From Maratus speciosus (lineage: Eukaryota; Arthropoda; Arachnida; Araneae; Salticidae), in contig OZ010791.1 of the NCBI GenBank assembly GCA_963932465.1, positions 618,891,800 to 618,955,799 of the forward strand: a DNA stretch of 64,000 nucleotides. Direction: 5' to 3'. Positions 10,427-21,183 of this stretch are shown one piece after another. Below the pieces are notes generated by a model. That model did no database searches and had not been told where the DNA came from. It saw only the letters and a list, made by a program, of their open reading frames with translations. The stretch's first letter is position 1; each line of letters starts with the position of its first letter. The position numbers were made by a program, and so were the translations under genes.

Positions 10427-11290
10427 TTTAAGAATAATTTATTTTGCCTTTGTATCTTTTCAGCTTTCTTGGCGTTGGGGGAGGGGGGTTCAATTCGGAA
10501 ATATTTGTGTATTTCTATTGTAAGAACATTGTATTTGTATATTTCCCAACTCTACAAAATACTAAGAAAAATATTTAAAATAAAAAAATTGAGTGGCGTT
10601 ATAAATATTGCACAAAATTTCTATAAATTCAAATTTAATTATTCTTTCTAAATCCTTCTAAATCCTTCAATCCTTCTAAAATTCTTCTAAAATTTATTAA
10701 ATGATTATGTAAATCTTCTAATGTAGTTTAAACAATTCACAAAAAATGCTTTAGAAGATAAAATTTTGATGAATTCATAATTCAGTACATAAAGGGTTAA
10801 AAACTTGTCAGTATAAAAGTTGTAGATAACAGTAAGAAGATTTATAATAAATTTAAGTTGATTTGATATCTTGTGAACTGACGAAGTTATGATTTTTTTT
10901 TTCGTCTTAAAACCCTATTTTTTTGCGACCCATGAGCCCATTTTTAATGATATCAAAAATCTGTCATACATAAATGTTTGGCCCTTTCCTAGAAGTAATA
11001 ATAACTTTAAACTGATTCGATATGTATCATAATTAAGAAGTTATGTTTTTTTTCTGTTTTCACAAAAACCTTCATCATTTCCGCCCCCATTCTTGTGTCA
11101 GTTTGAAAGAGATTTGTGCAGAATTATGAAAGTTATCGTGTCCAAAAAAAAGTAATATAATATACATATATGTGTGTGTGTAAAGTTTTGATCTGGGTTT
11201 GGTTTTGGGTTCTAGGTGTCATGATCTTCGTAGATCTGTAAAATGTTTTCAGAAATTCCAACATAGGAAGAATGTAATAGGCAATGATTC
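9500..11290 (+). repeat. Repeat family J, copy B, split by a MITE
   Basis: Begins near 9520 with a segment (CAGGCGTAGGCAGATTTCGAAG, 9530-9551) that matches the far end of the inverted copy at 59100-59245. It continues through several ~180-base tandem units and ends near 11280 with the GTCATGATC end. A piggyBac-type MITE (10253-10796) interrupts a unit. Copies B and C together define an element of roughly 1.3-1.8 kb without coding capacity. Confidence 0.55.
10253..10796. mobile_element. piggyBac-type MITE (copy 1)
   Basis: Flanked by TTAA at 10249-10252 and 10797-10800. Termini are CCCTTTATCTACTGA and the complement of CCCTTTATGTACTGAATT. The second copy at 19200-19713 is clearly homologous throughout, including the central run of G. 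TTAA target and CCCTTT ends are the hallmark of the piggyBac superfamily. The open frame at 10241-10651 crosses the element boundary and is not a gene. An AT microsatellite lies at about 10399-10425. Confidence 0.85.
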
Positions 11291-12300
11291 TTACGAAATT
11301 TAGCTCAAAACGTAACTAATATCAACACCTGAAAATCTAGAATTCTTTAATAGAAATTCAAAAAGTGCCTAATATTCCTCGGGATAGAGAGTTAGGAAAG
11401 TTTTGAACATTACGTAAAAAGGAATATAGCAAAGACAAAAAAGTTCCTACAACATGTAATGGATTTCGCCGAATATGGAAAAGAATAAGCTTTAAAGTAG
11501 CACGTGTACATAAAAAAACATGGTAGATCATGCTCGTAATAGGTTATAAAAGAATAGAAGAATCGAGTTTCGTTCAAATGTAGAATTGTAATAGATTATT
11601 TGATAAAATACATTGTATTTTATTTTATAAATGTCTTTCTTATTCGGATTGGATAAGAAATTAATTTAGTAACTTTGTTTATTGATCAAGCCTTTAAGTA
11701 TGCCTGAATCTCGTTTTTGTTATAAGGTCTTTTCTTTGTCTTTATTTAAATTTATGCCAGATATTTTTAATTTATTTACTCTTTTCCTTCATTGTACATA
11801 ATAATTTATATTCAGTTGAAAGAAATACCACAATTACCAATGATCAATGTTACTTTCAAATTTGACGTAATATTTTATTTTAATAGACTTCAGGAAATCG
11901 AAATTATTCAATTCGACAGATATGCATGTTATGTATGTTCACAGCGTAATTTTTAAGTAGTTGCTTTGTTTTGGGATAATCTTTTCTTTAAAAGAGCTCC
12001 TATTTCTGTCTGAATTTTAATAGGTTTAAAAAATTGTGTCGTGATTTATATTGAAAGAGTTTTTGTTCTGCTGCACCGTAATGGAAAATCGTGATCTTGA
12101 TACATGGATGTGTCAAATCGCTTACTTACGGTGTTATGAAAAAGGTTAATATGTTTCTATCATTATGTGAAATATTAATCGGGTCATAAATAACCTATCT
12201 GAACTCGGAGTTTAAAATCTTTTTCGTTTTTCATTCCAAGATTTAATAATAAAGTTAAAACAGGCAAATCGTATGTGAGATGTATACAGTACGATTCACA
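11291..12300. other. AT-rich unique sequence, nothing recognised
   Basis: No repeat termini, coding pattern or RNA gene seen. Composition is like the window average. Confidence 0.4.
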
Positions 12301-12329
12301 AAGATCGAAACAGTAGCCTATTTCCTTAA

Positions 12330-12525
12330 ATTTTGCCCCGAGACACATACTTCCAACTGCTAAGTTTCATTAAAAAAAAAAAGGTGCCAAAATATCATAA
12401 TATAAGTTGCAACCCCATGGGGGGGAGGGGGGGTGTTATTTCAGAAAACACAAAAACTAAATTTTTATACGTCCCCCATAGGGTAAAATTTCCATTTAGG
12501 AAAAATTTCCTTATCCATTCCTGAA
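12330..12525 (+). repeat. Dispersed repeat, copy also at 15270-15380
   Basis: The stretch containing AAACTAAATTTTTATACG and CATAGGGTAA recurs in the same orientation at 15270-15380 with about 80% identity by eye. A G-run follows CCATGG here. The small frame at 12333-12524 lies wholly within the repeat and is not a gene. The DNA between the two copies may belong to one larger, unidentified element. Confidence 0.5.
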
Positions 12526-13105
12526 TGAAACTCAAAAATTACATCTTGATATCTGCAAAACTCACAGCGATATGCCCGTTTAAATAGTTCGTCAGGTTTT
12601 AAGGCGATCGGGAAAGCAAAATTCAACAAAAAATCGATTTTTACTTTTTTATATCATTAAATAGTTTAAACTTTTATTTTTCTAACGATGTGTCACACAT
12701 GTTTATATATATATATATATATATAATAAAGGTTGAAATTATTAATTCTTTTCGAAGAATACTTCACAGCTTAATGGCCATTTAAATCTTTGACTTTTTC
12801 TCAAAACTTGGATTTATCGTGTTTATGTTCCTTTTCTTCAATATCTATTAAACTTAAGAACTCAGATTTTTTTTAATACTTATGTTATATTGCATAGTTT
12901 AACACAGGGATTTAATGATTTGTTGAGAATTATTTATTTTAGGCAGTGAAATCTTAGCAAAAATGCTAATTTAAAAATAGCTTTCAATAAATAATTAATT
13001 TAGAGTTTCACTTAGAAAAAAATGGTCTGTTAAAATACGTAAATCATGTTATTTTAACTAATCTAAAAAATCTAGACCTCTTTCACCATTTCTGAGAAAA
13101 AGGTA

Positions 13106-14168
13106 CAGTGGTGGAAAAAAAAAGTAAACACCCGCTACTAACTCCTCAACAAATTATCGTAGAAGAAAGTTACTGGTACCGAACGATTGGAAATAAAGTC
13201 TACTTTTAAATGATATACATAAAATTTGTTTAGGGGACCATCTACATATTAAAACGAACCATAACTTTGTTTTTTTCAATAGCAGTACACAATTTTGACA
13301 GCATAAATGAACTCTACACCCTTCAATTAGCCTAAAAAGAAATTTTTATGCAATTCGTACCATAAGTTTCTGAAAAATTAATTATTTTAAAACGAGCGTA
13401 TTTTAAGGGCTGTATCCAAATTGAAGTTCGTAACTCGGTTGTTAACCGATAGAGATCCCATCTTGATCGAGGCACCTTAAGAAGTCAATGAAGCCTGCTA
13501 GATTACAGGACAGCAGAAAAAATTTCAAAATATCTAGTCACTTCTATCATAGACAGCCCCTTAAACCATCATTTTGCCGTTTTTTAAGCATAATTTGAAA
13601 ACTACTTGGAAGAAAAATGTGAAATTTTGGATTTTCGTAAAGCAGTACTTAATAAATCTAAATCCATCAAAAAAATTGTAGGTTGCAATTCATAATTTTT
13701 TCGAAAATTTTCTTCATAATTCATAATTCCTGTCATAAAATTACAAAAAATGCCAATTCAGCGTATTTATGTTTGGGTATATTAGTATTATTGCTACACA
13801 AAAAATTAGCACATTAGGAGCATAATTTCTGGAGATATAAATAAAAATATGAAAATGTAATTTAACATTAGAAGCATTAAATTTTGAATGTTTATAATTC
13901 AAAAACTTGTCATTCTAATGATTTGAAATTCGGTGTCTAGGCATAGTTTGAACCGAAGATTTGAAATATCTTGTTAAAATTGGGTATTGTCATTGAAAAA
14001 AATGAAGTTTGTATTCGTTTTAATATATAGATACCCCCCCTAAGCAAATTTTATATACATTATTTAAAAGTAGACTTTATTTCCAATCGTTCGGTACCAG
14101 TAACTTTCTTCTACGATAATTTGTTGAGGAGTTAGTAGGGGATGTTTACTTTTTTTTTTCCACGACTG
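13106..14168. mobile_element. Tc1/mariner-type MITE with ~150-bp TIRs
   Basis: Flanked by TA (13104-13105 and 14169-14170). Ends start CAGT(G/C)GTGGAAAAAAAA. The inverted arms run about 13106-13259 and 14016-14168 and include the matching CCGAACGATTGGAAATAAAG block. Ends of this form and a TA target fit the Tc1/mariner superfamily. The 750-base interior has no transposase reading frame, so it is non-autonomous. Confidence 0.85.
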
Positions 14169-14170
14169 TA

Positions 14171-15269
14171 CATAAAGTTGGTGAATTTAACATGGCGGAG
14201 ATAGGGCTTTCCCGGTCCCCTTAAGGGATTAGACATAAATTGAAATGCGTGTAATTCAAGAAACAGTGTTAATTTAAGGAGTCCGAGAAACATTTAATTT
14301 TTTTTTCATTATTATTGCGTTAGAATTTTGAATTTTTTTGTGATTATTAACCATATAATTCATAAACAAAATCACATCCTAAAATTTCTCATAAAGCTTT
14401 AAAAAAATATTTTTTAAATTCTTTTTTTAAGTGGAGTAATTTAAAATTGTTATAACTCGAAATATTATCTGCCAAATTTAAAAAAAAAAACTTTCATGTA
14501 ATTAAAGAGAAAAATATAAATTTCAATTTTAGCTTTTTAAAAATATTAATTAAAAAAATTGTAAATATTAAAAAAAAAAAAAAAGTTGTAACCTACTTTT
14601 CAAAACCGTATTTTCAGAAGTAAATTTTTTTTTACAAATTTGCCGAAGCAAAATTAATGTAAAATAATCGAAATAGACATGTTCCAAGTTTGATACATTT
14701 ATTTTTAATGATTCTGGGCTTATAACAATTTAAAGACGAAAATTGGTGAAAATCAGATCATGCAAAAAAACGCATTTAAAGTTTTAAACAAAGATTGCCT
14801 TCTAATTTAATGTTTAAATGCCTTTCAAAAGTTTGTAGGCGAGTAAATAACTCCTTCCTGTAGCTTAAACTTCTGATTCAGTTTAACTTTTGCCATTTCC
14901 ACCTTCTTTGCGTACTGTTTAAGTGTTTAAATGTCTCAGTTGATTTAAACAAGGATTTTTCTATCATGCCAATTTCGAGCTTTTTCATAAGTTTAGCCCT
15001 AACAACTTCAGATTTTTTATAGGCGCCGCCCGTTAAAAAATGTCTTTATTCTGCAAGCCCGGACCATTTGAAAGTTTGCCTTCATATTGCTGGTCCAGCC
15101 CGGTTATACAGCCGGGTATACCCCCTATTCCCGGCTCGGATTTTTATTAACGACACTCGGGCCGAAACTGGTCTTCACTCTTTTTTTTTTTTTGGCCACA
15201 TTTTTCAAAACTTACAAAAAAATTGCCAATGCTCAAGAAAGACATTGTATTGAAATTTGAAAAGAAAAT
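14171..15269. other. AT-rich DNA with homopolymer runs
   Basis: Oligo-A/T runs dominate to about 14640. A GC-richer patch at 15050-15180 contains short repeats of CCCGG and GGCCGAAACTGG but no gene. The frames at 15068-15253 and 15205-15393 are chance. Confidence 0.4.
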
Positions 15270-15411
15270 ACTTGCAAAGTTTCATAAAAAAGGGTGCAAA
15301 ATATGATGACGTAAGTTGCACAGAAAATACAAAAACTAAATTTTTATACGGCCCTCGTAGGGTAAGATTTTCAAAAGTAAGTGTGCACTCCATATCTCAA
15401 TTAATATAGTC

Positions 15412-16208
15412 CAGGGATGGCGAACCTTTTTGAATATGCGCGCCAAAAATTTCAAAATTATTATGTACCAACATTCTAACGTGCCAGAAACGTTTAAACT
15501 TAGATAAAATCGAACAATTAATTTTTATAGAAATTTTACTTAAATATTTTTACACTTATACTAAATTTGATTCCTAACTTATTTATTATGCTGTATTTAC
15601 TAGCCATGTCTTATCGAATTCCGTATTAATAATCTATAAATGAGTTTTTCTTTTATTGTATACTTCCGAATAAGATAATTTTTAGTTCTTCAGGTAGACG
15701 CAGGTTCAATAGATACATAATTATTTACACTAACAGTTAAAATTCAATCTTCAAAGTTAAAACCTAAATAGAATAAAACCTAAAATAACTTAAAACCTTA
15801 AACCTAAATAAAACAAAACCTAATCTGAAGTAGAAGCGTGTCAATTAGTTATATTACTATACAAACTATCTCTTAAAATTCAATTTTCAAATAGAATCTT
15901 TGAAATTCTACAGAGAAGCAAAACGATTTCGAAAACACTACAGTGTTAAATAGTTTGGAGAGAAAATGACGCTACAGGGCGCTTTCAATGAAATTTATAA
16001 TACCTTAATTAATTCAAAAGTAACGGATTATTTTAATGTAAATTATATACCTGTTATACAAAACTATTTTTTTTTGTGTGTGTGTGTGAAAAAGCATAAA
16101 ATGGATTGTTTTCCATAAACTGAGTATAATCTACATTTTTTTACGCGTGCCACAGAAGTTTTCATACGTGCCAAGATCGGCACGCATGCCATGGGTTCGC
16201 CGTCCCTG
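15412..16208. mobile_element. hAT MITE with perfect 8-bp target duplication
   Basis: Termini CAGGGATGGCGAACC and GGTTCGCCGTCCCTG are inverted repeats. ATATAGTC is duplicated exactly at 15404-15411 and 16209-16216. CAGGG ends plus an 8-bp duplication are diagnostic of the hAT superfamily. The 797-base interior has no transposase frame. Subterminal repeats of GTGCCA and GCGCGCCAAAAATT occur at both ends. A related 5' fragment lies at 16655-16770. Confidence 0.92.
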
Positions 16209-16654
16209 ATATAGTCTAATGTTTTCTGATAAAAAAGAGACATATATTTCGTTGTGTGACATTTACTATTGCTTTAGGATTAAGCTATCTAAAGATTAAA
16301 AAAAATAATTGAATATTAGTTTAACTGTAAAATTTTCAGTTTAGTTTCTTATCAAACGGAAAATTGTCTGTCACAAAAGTAGCTATACATTTTGCAAGTT
16401 CGAAGGATATGAGATGCTAAAAAATCTAAATTTAATTCCGTATAAATTCTTTTGACTTTACTAATACTTTTGAAATTTTTTTAAATATTTTTTATGTTTG
16501 GAGCTTAAAATTTCATGCGATCTGTTTATAGTAAAAGAAATTTCACAAGGCTTTATGGATTGAATTCGAAAACTATGTAGAAAGAGAGGAAGACACGATA
16601 GCAGATTACTAAAAAACTCACAAAAATGTAGAAAGTCACTAAATAGTTGGTCTT

Positions 16655-16770
16655 ACAGGATCGGTGAACTTTTTTACATCGGCGTGCCAAAAATTCGCTA
16701 AAAGTATCTATCAACAATTTAACGTGCCAAACTTTGACGTAAAATAGTTTTGCAGCGTAGGATGTTTATA
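16655..16770 (+). mobile_element. 5' fragment of a related hAT MITE
   Basis: CAGGATCGGTGAAC followed by GGCGTGCCAAAAATTC and AACGTGCCA parallels the left end of the element at 15412. No right end is visible, so it is truncated. Confidence 0.5.
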
Positions 16771-17035
16771 TAAAACACTACTTAAAAAATCAGTTGCTTT
16801 CATACATTAATAATTAATAATTAAAAAATATTAAAAACCAAAATGAGATTTCAATGTATATTGAAATAAGCTATGAAATTTTAATTCGCAAACATGATTT
16901 ATTTATGTAATACGTGCTGTAACAAGGAAATAAAAATACGAATTTTCATTTTAGTATTTTTTACTTTATTATTAATGCAACATCTGGTTATAATTATGCA
17001 AGTTACATTAAACAATGTATCAATAATTTGTTGAT

Positions 17036-17303
17036 GACAGGGCCGAAACTAGCCTTTTTTGCGCCTGGAACAAACGTGACCCCCCCCCCCCCCGCCTCTT
17101 CCGCAAAGTATATTTACAAAGAAAATTTTACTAATTTTCTAATAGCCGACTTACTTTAAAATTAAAAATATGTAATCATAAAATATGTAATACTGAACTA
17201 CGTAATCTACAATGGCGGATCCAAGGAAGAGGTCACGAGGGTCATGAACCCCCTCTGAACACCAACCAAAACGTTCTAAAGGTCAGTTTTTAAATGAAAT
17301 ATA
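17036..17303. other. Possible hAT-type termini and G/C run
   Basis: CAGGGCCGAAACTAGCC at 17038 and ACAATGGCGGATCCAAGG at 17210 both resemble outer ends of common arthropod hAT MITEs. A poly-C run lies at about 17082. Matching opposite ends are not found, so these are fragments at best. Confidence 0.25.
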
Positions 17304-17455
17304 CAGTAGAGTCCTGATTATCCGAGTTTCCACTTTAACCGAGTTATTTTCTTCTGATGGATTGATGGCTTCCATTATTATGAAACAGCCATTATAAATG
17401 AAGTGTTAGGTGAAGATGAAAGAGCAGCTGTAAAAAGTTAGAACTCTGATTTTCT
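17304..17455 (+). mobile_element. pogo/Tigger-type element fragment
   Basis: CAGTAGAGTCCTGATTATCC immediately after a TA is the characteristic end of pogo/Tigger elements. The following 110 bases contain a short frame (INEVLGEDERAAV, about 17395-17436) of the acidic kind found in pogo transposase tails, then degenerate sequence. No opposite terminus is seen. The terminus is seen directly; the coding reading is weak. Confidence 0.45.
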
Positions 17456-17554
17456 GATCAGAATGGGGGAAGGGGGGAACGGCCATAACGATAGTAATAT
17501 ATACGATATATAGATTTATACGATTAGTAATTTTTGCAACTGAGTGAAAACGTT

Positions 17555-17625
17555 TCCAGGCCGGGACGCGAACCCAGAACCTTTATCTTTAATTGCCAAT
17601 GCTCTTCCAATTGAGATATCTGGAC
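17555..17625 (-). repeat. tRNA-derived sequence (SINE head or tRNA pseudogene)
   Basis: On the minus strand a ~71-base segment has tRNA architecture. It shows an acceptor-like pair TCCAG/CTGGA, an A box TATCTCAATTGG, and a T arm CTGGG-TTCGCGT-CCCGG containing a B box with one mismatch. The anticodon arm does not fold well, so it is not a functional tRNA. An inverted duplicate of its AATTGCCAATGCTCTTCCAA part follows at 17650-17670. Confidence 0.5.
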
Positions 17626-18489
17626 GATCTCCCAACCAACCTATCAAGATTTTGGAAGAGCATTGGCAATCAAAGCCAAATATTCGAGTTCGAGTTCCGG
17701 TGTGCACGTTTTCAATCAGCTGGCGGTCATATGACTCCTATGATTAATTGATCCGTGTTAAAATAATTAAAGTGCAATCTTAATTTAGAGTTACTTTTTG
17801 AATGCAAGATACTATCCAATGAATACTTATAAAGGACTTCATAATTTGCCCTTGTCCAAAACCCTTCCCTTGCTGCATATAAGATCATAAAAACCGGATT
17901 CACGTGGGACGATATGTCTTTCAGGTGTTTCCCCGTTCTTGCGGTATATTTCAAAAATACAAAGCAAAAAAAAAAAAACGTAAATATCCGATCTCATTTC
18001 ATTGCATATATATTCAAAAGCAACTTGAAGGAAGTCGGATAAGCTACACGACACACAATACCCTCACACCCATAACCACTAAAACGCATAGGAGTGACCG
18101 AAACCTTTGAGTCCCGTGTTTACACGGAGGCCAGGAAAGATGTTTGTTAGATCCCTCTTGTTGTATGTACCTGGCTTTGATTTATGCGAAGAGGAGACGG
18201 CACATAAAACTTATTTGACAATCGATACCTTTTCCTTGCCCCCCTGCCCCCCTCCCCGGCGCAATAAATTACGTCGACCCTCGCTGAAGTCCGAAGGAAT
18301 TTTTAATATATGACCGGAAGGATCATAGCTGGATCGTATGTCCGCTTCATTTTTCAAATCTAAAGATGAAAAAAAGCAAATTTATGGGTCTAAAGGGTTG
18401 AAAACGATATTCCTTCGAGATAGAGAGGTCAAGGATAACGTCGCCAAAAGTCTCATGTCCAAATTCAAGCTGGGAAAAGACAAATACAA

Positions 18490-18750
18490 AATGCATATTG
18501 TTATTACTACAAACGCCCGGTGTTCGTTGTGTAGAAAGCTGGAAATCATTTCCAAAAAAATATTGGTAGCTTTCAGAAATCTGTGATGATAAATGGCTTC
18601 AACAGAAGGAAACAAGATTTGACATTTGCATCTGTAGATAGAGCAATAAATTTTTAAATTGTCTAAACAAGTAAAAAGATTTATGAGATGTTTGTCCGAT
18701 TGAAACATCGTAATTTGATCTGAAGTTGAAAACATTTTTCCAGTGGAAAT
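18490..18750 (+). repeat. Unclassified repeat family K, copy 1
   Basis: Shares a ~250-base body (GTTATTACTAC, GTAGAAAGCTGGAAATCATTT, ATGATAAATGGCTTCA, CATCGTAATTTGA) with copies at 19740-20000 and 27950-28215. The open frames at 18338-18586 and 18382-18735 (minus) fall in or across it and show no protein family signature. Confidence 0.65.
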
Positions 18751-18768
18751 TAAAACATTTGTCTAAGT

Positions 18769-18800
18769 CAGCGTGGTCAAACTGTGACCCGGGAGGATTG
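18769..18800 (+). mobile_element. Possible hAT terminus
   Basis: CAGCGTGGTCAAACTGTGAC resembles the CAGTGGTC...AAACTG ends of arthropod hAT elements. No opposite end was found. Confidence 0.25.
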
Positions 18801-19129
18801 TTGACATTTCTTTTTCTGTGCAGTAAACTTCACCTTATTTAAATCACAGAATGTCCGAAGTTAAATAAAGTGAAACACTTTATTCTCGATGGCACCATTA
18901 TTTAGATCTCTCAGACCACAGTTGGTCTGCTCTGGTTAGAGTCCATTTAGTGCATAACGATAGCAGAAATCGTATTTTAAGAAGGGAATTCACGAGAAAA
19001 ATTATTTATTCATGTAAAAGAAAAACTCTTAAAGTATTACAAATTAATTGAATGAAGGATCTATTCTTTATGTTGTGTGAAGCTTTGCTTTGCTTGTTAA
19101 TTTTTCCTTATACACTTGTAAAAAGTTAC

Positions 19130-20000
19130 ATAATTTTTTCTTCTTCTGGTGGATCACATTGAACACATCAGAATAATTTAAGTAAATACATGTTTTTAAC
19201 CCTTTATCTACTGACGGTACATATAAGTACCATTGAAATAATTTTTTATAAATTTCTTTTAATAGATCGATTAGTTGTAATACAGTTTAGAACGTGTTAT
19301 AGATACATTACTTTATCTTGTTCCAAAAGCATTATGAGTTACACAAAACAAAAATATTTTTAAAAGGATGATTTCTTTTGCCTTTGCATCTTTTCAGCTT
19401 TCTTGGCATTGAGGGAGGGGGGGGGGGTTCAATTCGGAAATATATCTATATTTTTATTGTAAGAACATTATATTTGTACATTTCCTAATTCTACAAAATA
19501 CTAAGGAAAATATTTAAAATGAAAGATTTGAGTGGGGTTGTAAATATTGCACAAAATCCCTATAAATTCAAATTTAATGAATCTTCTAAATCCTCCAATC
19601 CTTCTAAAATTCATTAAATGTTTATGTAAATCGTCTAATGTAGTTTAAACAATTCACAAAAAATGCTTTAGAAGATAAAATTTCCATGAATTCATAATTC
19701 AGTATGTAAAGGGTAAAGCTAGGAACCCCCCCCCCCCCAAGGAAATACATATTGTTATTACTACTAATGAAGTGTTGATTACGTAGAAAGCTGGAAATAA
19801 TTTACAAAAAACGGGTTTATTATTGATGTTTAACTTCAGAAATCAGTGATATATGACTTCGATAGGCGTATAAAAGATTTAACGTTTGCGTTTGTAATTA
19901 GATAGAGCTATAAATTTTAATATCATCTATCGGTGTAAAAAGATTTATGGCCTATTTCTTTAAGTTTGATATAATCATGGTAAGTTGACTCAGAACCTCA
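19130..20000 (+). repeat. Repeat family K, copy 2, split by a piggyBac-type MITE
   Basis: The leader GGATCACATTGAACACATCA (19150-19170) matches 27870-27890 of copy 3. The body then resumes at 19740 after the MITE at 19200-19713. In copy 3 the two parts are contiguous apart from about 50 bases, so the MITE inserted into this copy. Confidence 0.65.
19200..19713. mobile_element. piggyBac-type MITE (copy 2)
   Basis: Same family as 10253-10796. It starts CCCTTTATCTACTGACGG after TTAA (19196-19199) and ends GTAAAGGG. The right target is TAAA instead of TTAA, a one-base change. It lacks the internal AT microsatellite of copy 1. Confidence 0.85.
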
Positions 20001-20209
20001 GGCGCCAAGCGCAATGCTGATAATAGGCGTCAGTGACCACTGATGATGCTCTAAAGATCAATAGAAAAACGAAAAAAAAAAAGTATTTCTGATTTATGAC
20101 AAATGTAAGACATTAGATTCCGAATAATACTTAAGGATGCACTCAGCAAAACATTTTTTTTTCTTTTGGCATTTTTTAGTACTTTTCAACTTAGTTGAAA
20201 GTGTGTATG

Positions 20210-20460
20210 AATTACATTTGTAATTTGTATGTTTGTCTGTCCGTCTGTCTGTCTGTGCTCTAACTCGCGTAGAGTCAGATTGTCATGGAATTAATATATG
20301 TTATTGGGTTTACAATGCCATGCTTGGTATCGAAAATGAAGTGTGTAGCATTTAGGGTTCTTTTACAGGGACACCCAAAAGATTTCCGTTACATTGCGGC
20401 TTATGGGAAAAAATCGTTTCCGATGTATTTTAATGATATTACACTATTTTAAACAAATGG
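20210..20460 (+). repeat. Divergent member of repeat family F
   Basis: GTCTGTCCGTCTGTCTGTCT followed by AGGGACACCCAAAAGATTTCCGTTACATT-like sequence (20368-20395) and ATTTTAATGATATTAC parallels 33740-33960. Ends are not identifiable. Confidence 0.45.
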
Positions 20461-20664
20461 CATTTACTGCAGGATCTCGTGTGCATATAATTTATCGTTC
20501 CTTTACAGCGATACACAAAAGTATTTGGCTACAGCACTACCTATGAAGAATAATTGCTGGAAGTGAGTTTTCAGTTGTGGTACGCGTTTTAAAATTTGAC
20601 TTTTTTTTTCGTACTTCGTGTCTATCATCCTATCCATGCTGGCGTATAAATTCTATAGATCCTA

Positions 20665-20935
20665 CACTGTAAAAAAAAAAAAAAAAAGGAACTGAAAAAC
20701 GGAGATTCTACTGGCAATTGAGACGCCAGTACTATTTCCGTATTTTAACGGAAATTTCCCCCTATAAATCCCAGAAATCCGTATTTTTAGGGAAATTTTT
20801 CCCCATGAATTACAGAAAATTTTCCGTTTTTCTGGAAATTACGGGAGAAAATTTCCGTTAAAATACGGAGATAGTTCTGCCGTCTCGATTGCCAGAAGAA
20901 TCTCCATTTTTTTTTTTTTTTTTTTTTTTACAGTA
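20665..20935. mobile_element. Foldback MITE with CACTGTAAAA ends
   Basis: TA-flanked. The left end CACTGTAAAAA and right end TTTTTACAGT are inverted. Arms continue through GGAGATTCTACTGGCAATTGAGACG and its near complement at 20880-20910. The centre repeats the self-complementary phrase TTTCCGTTAAAATACGGA. The open frame at 20889-21167 begins inside it and is not a gene. Confidence 0.8.
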
Positions 20936-21183
20936 TATACAGGTCTACACAAAAGCTATGAAATATATTTCCCGCTTATTGACGGAAATTGCTGCACGAG
21001 AATTTTCAACGGTGATGCTATGTGTTTTTATTGAACTAACTTTTAGTATACTATGCAGTATACATAGAAATATATCCATCCTATACAGGGCTGCACAAAA
21101 AAAATCGGATATTTTTCTGACTACTGATGATAATTTCAGAAATTGGGTTTTTAAATTCTTTATTTAGACATCTTTCACCTTAA

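Noticed and set aside
17555..17625. Functional tRNA gene
   Set aside because: Anticodon arm does not pair and A and B boxes each have a mismatch, so a tRNA-derived repeat is more likely.
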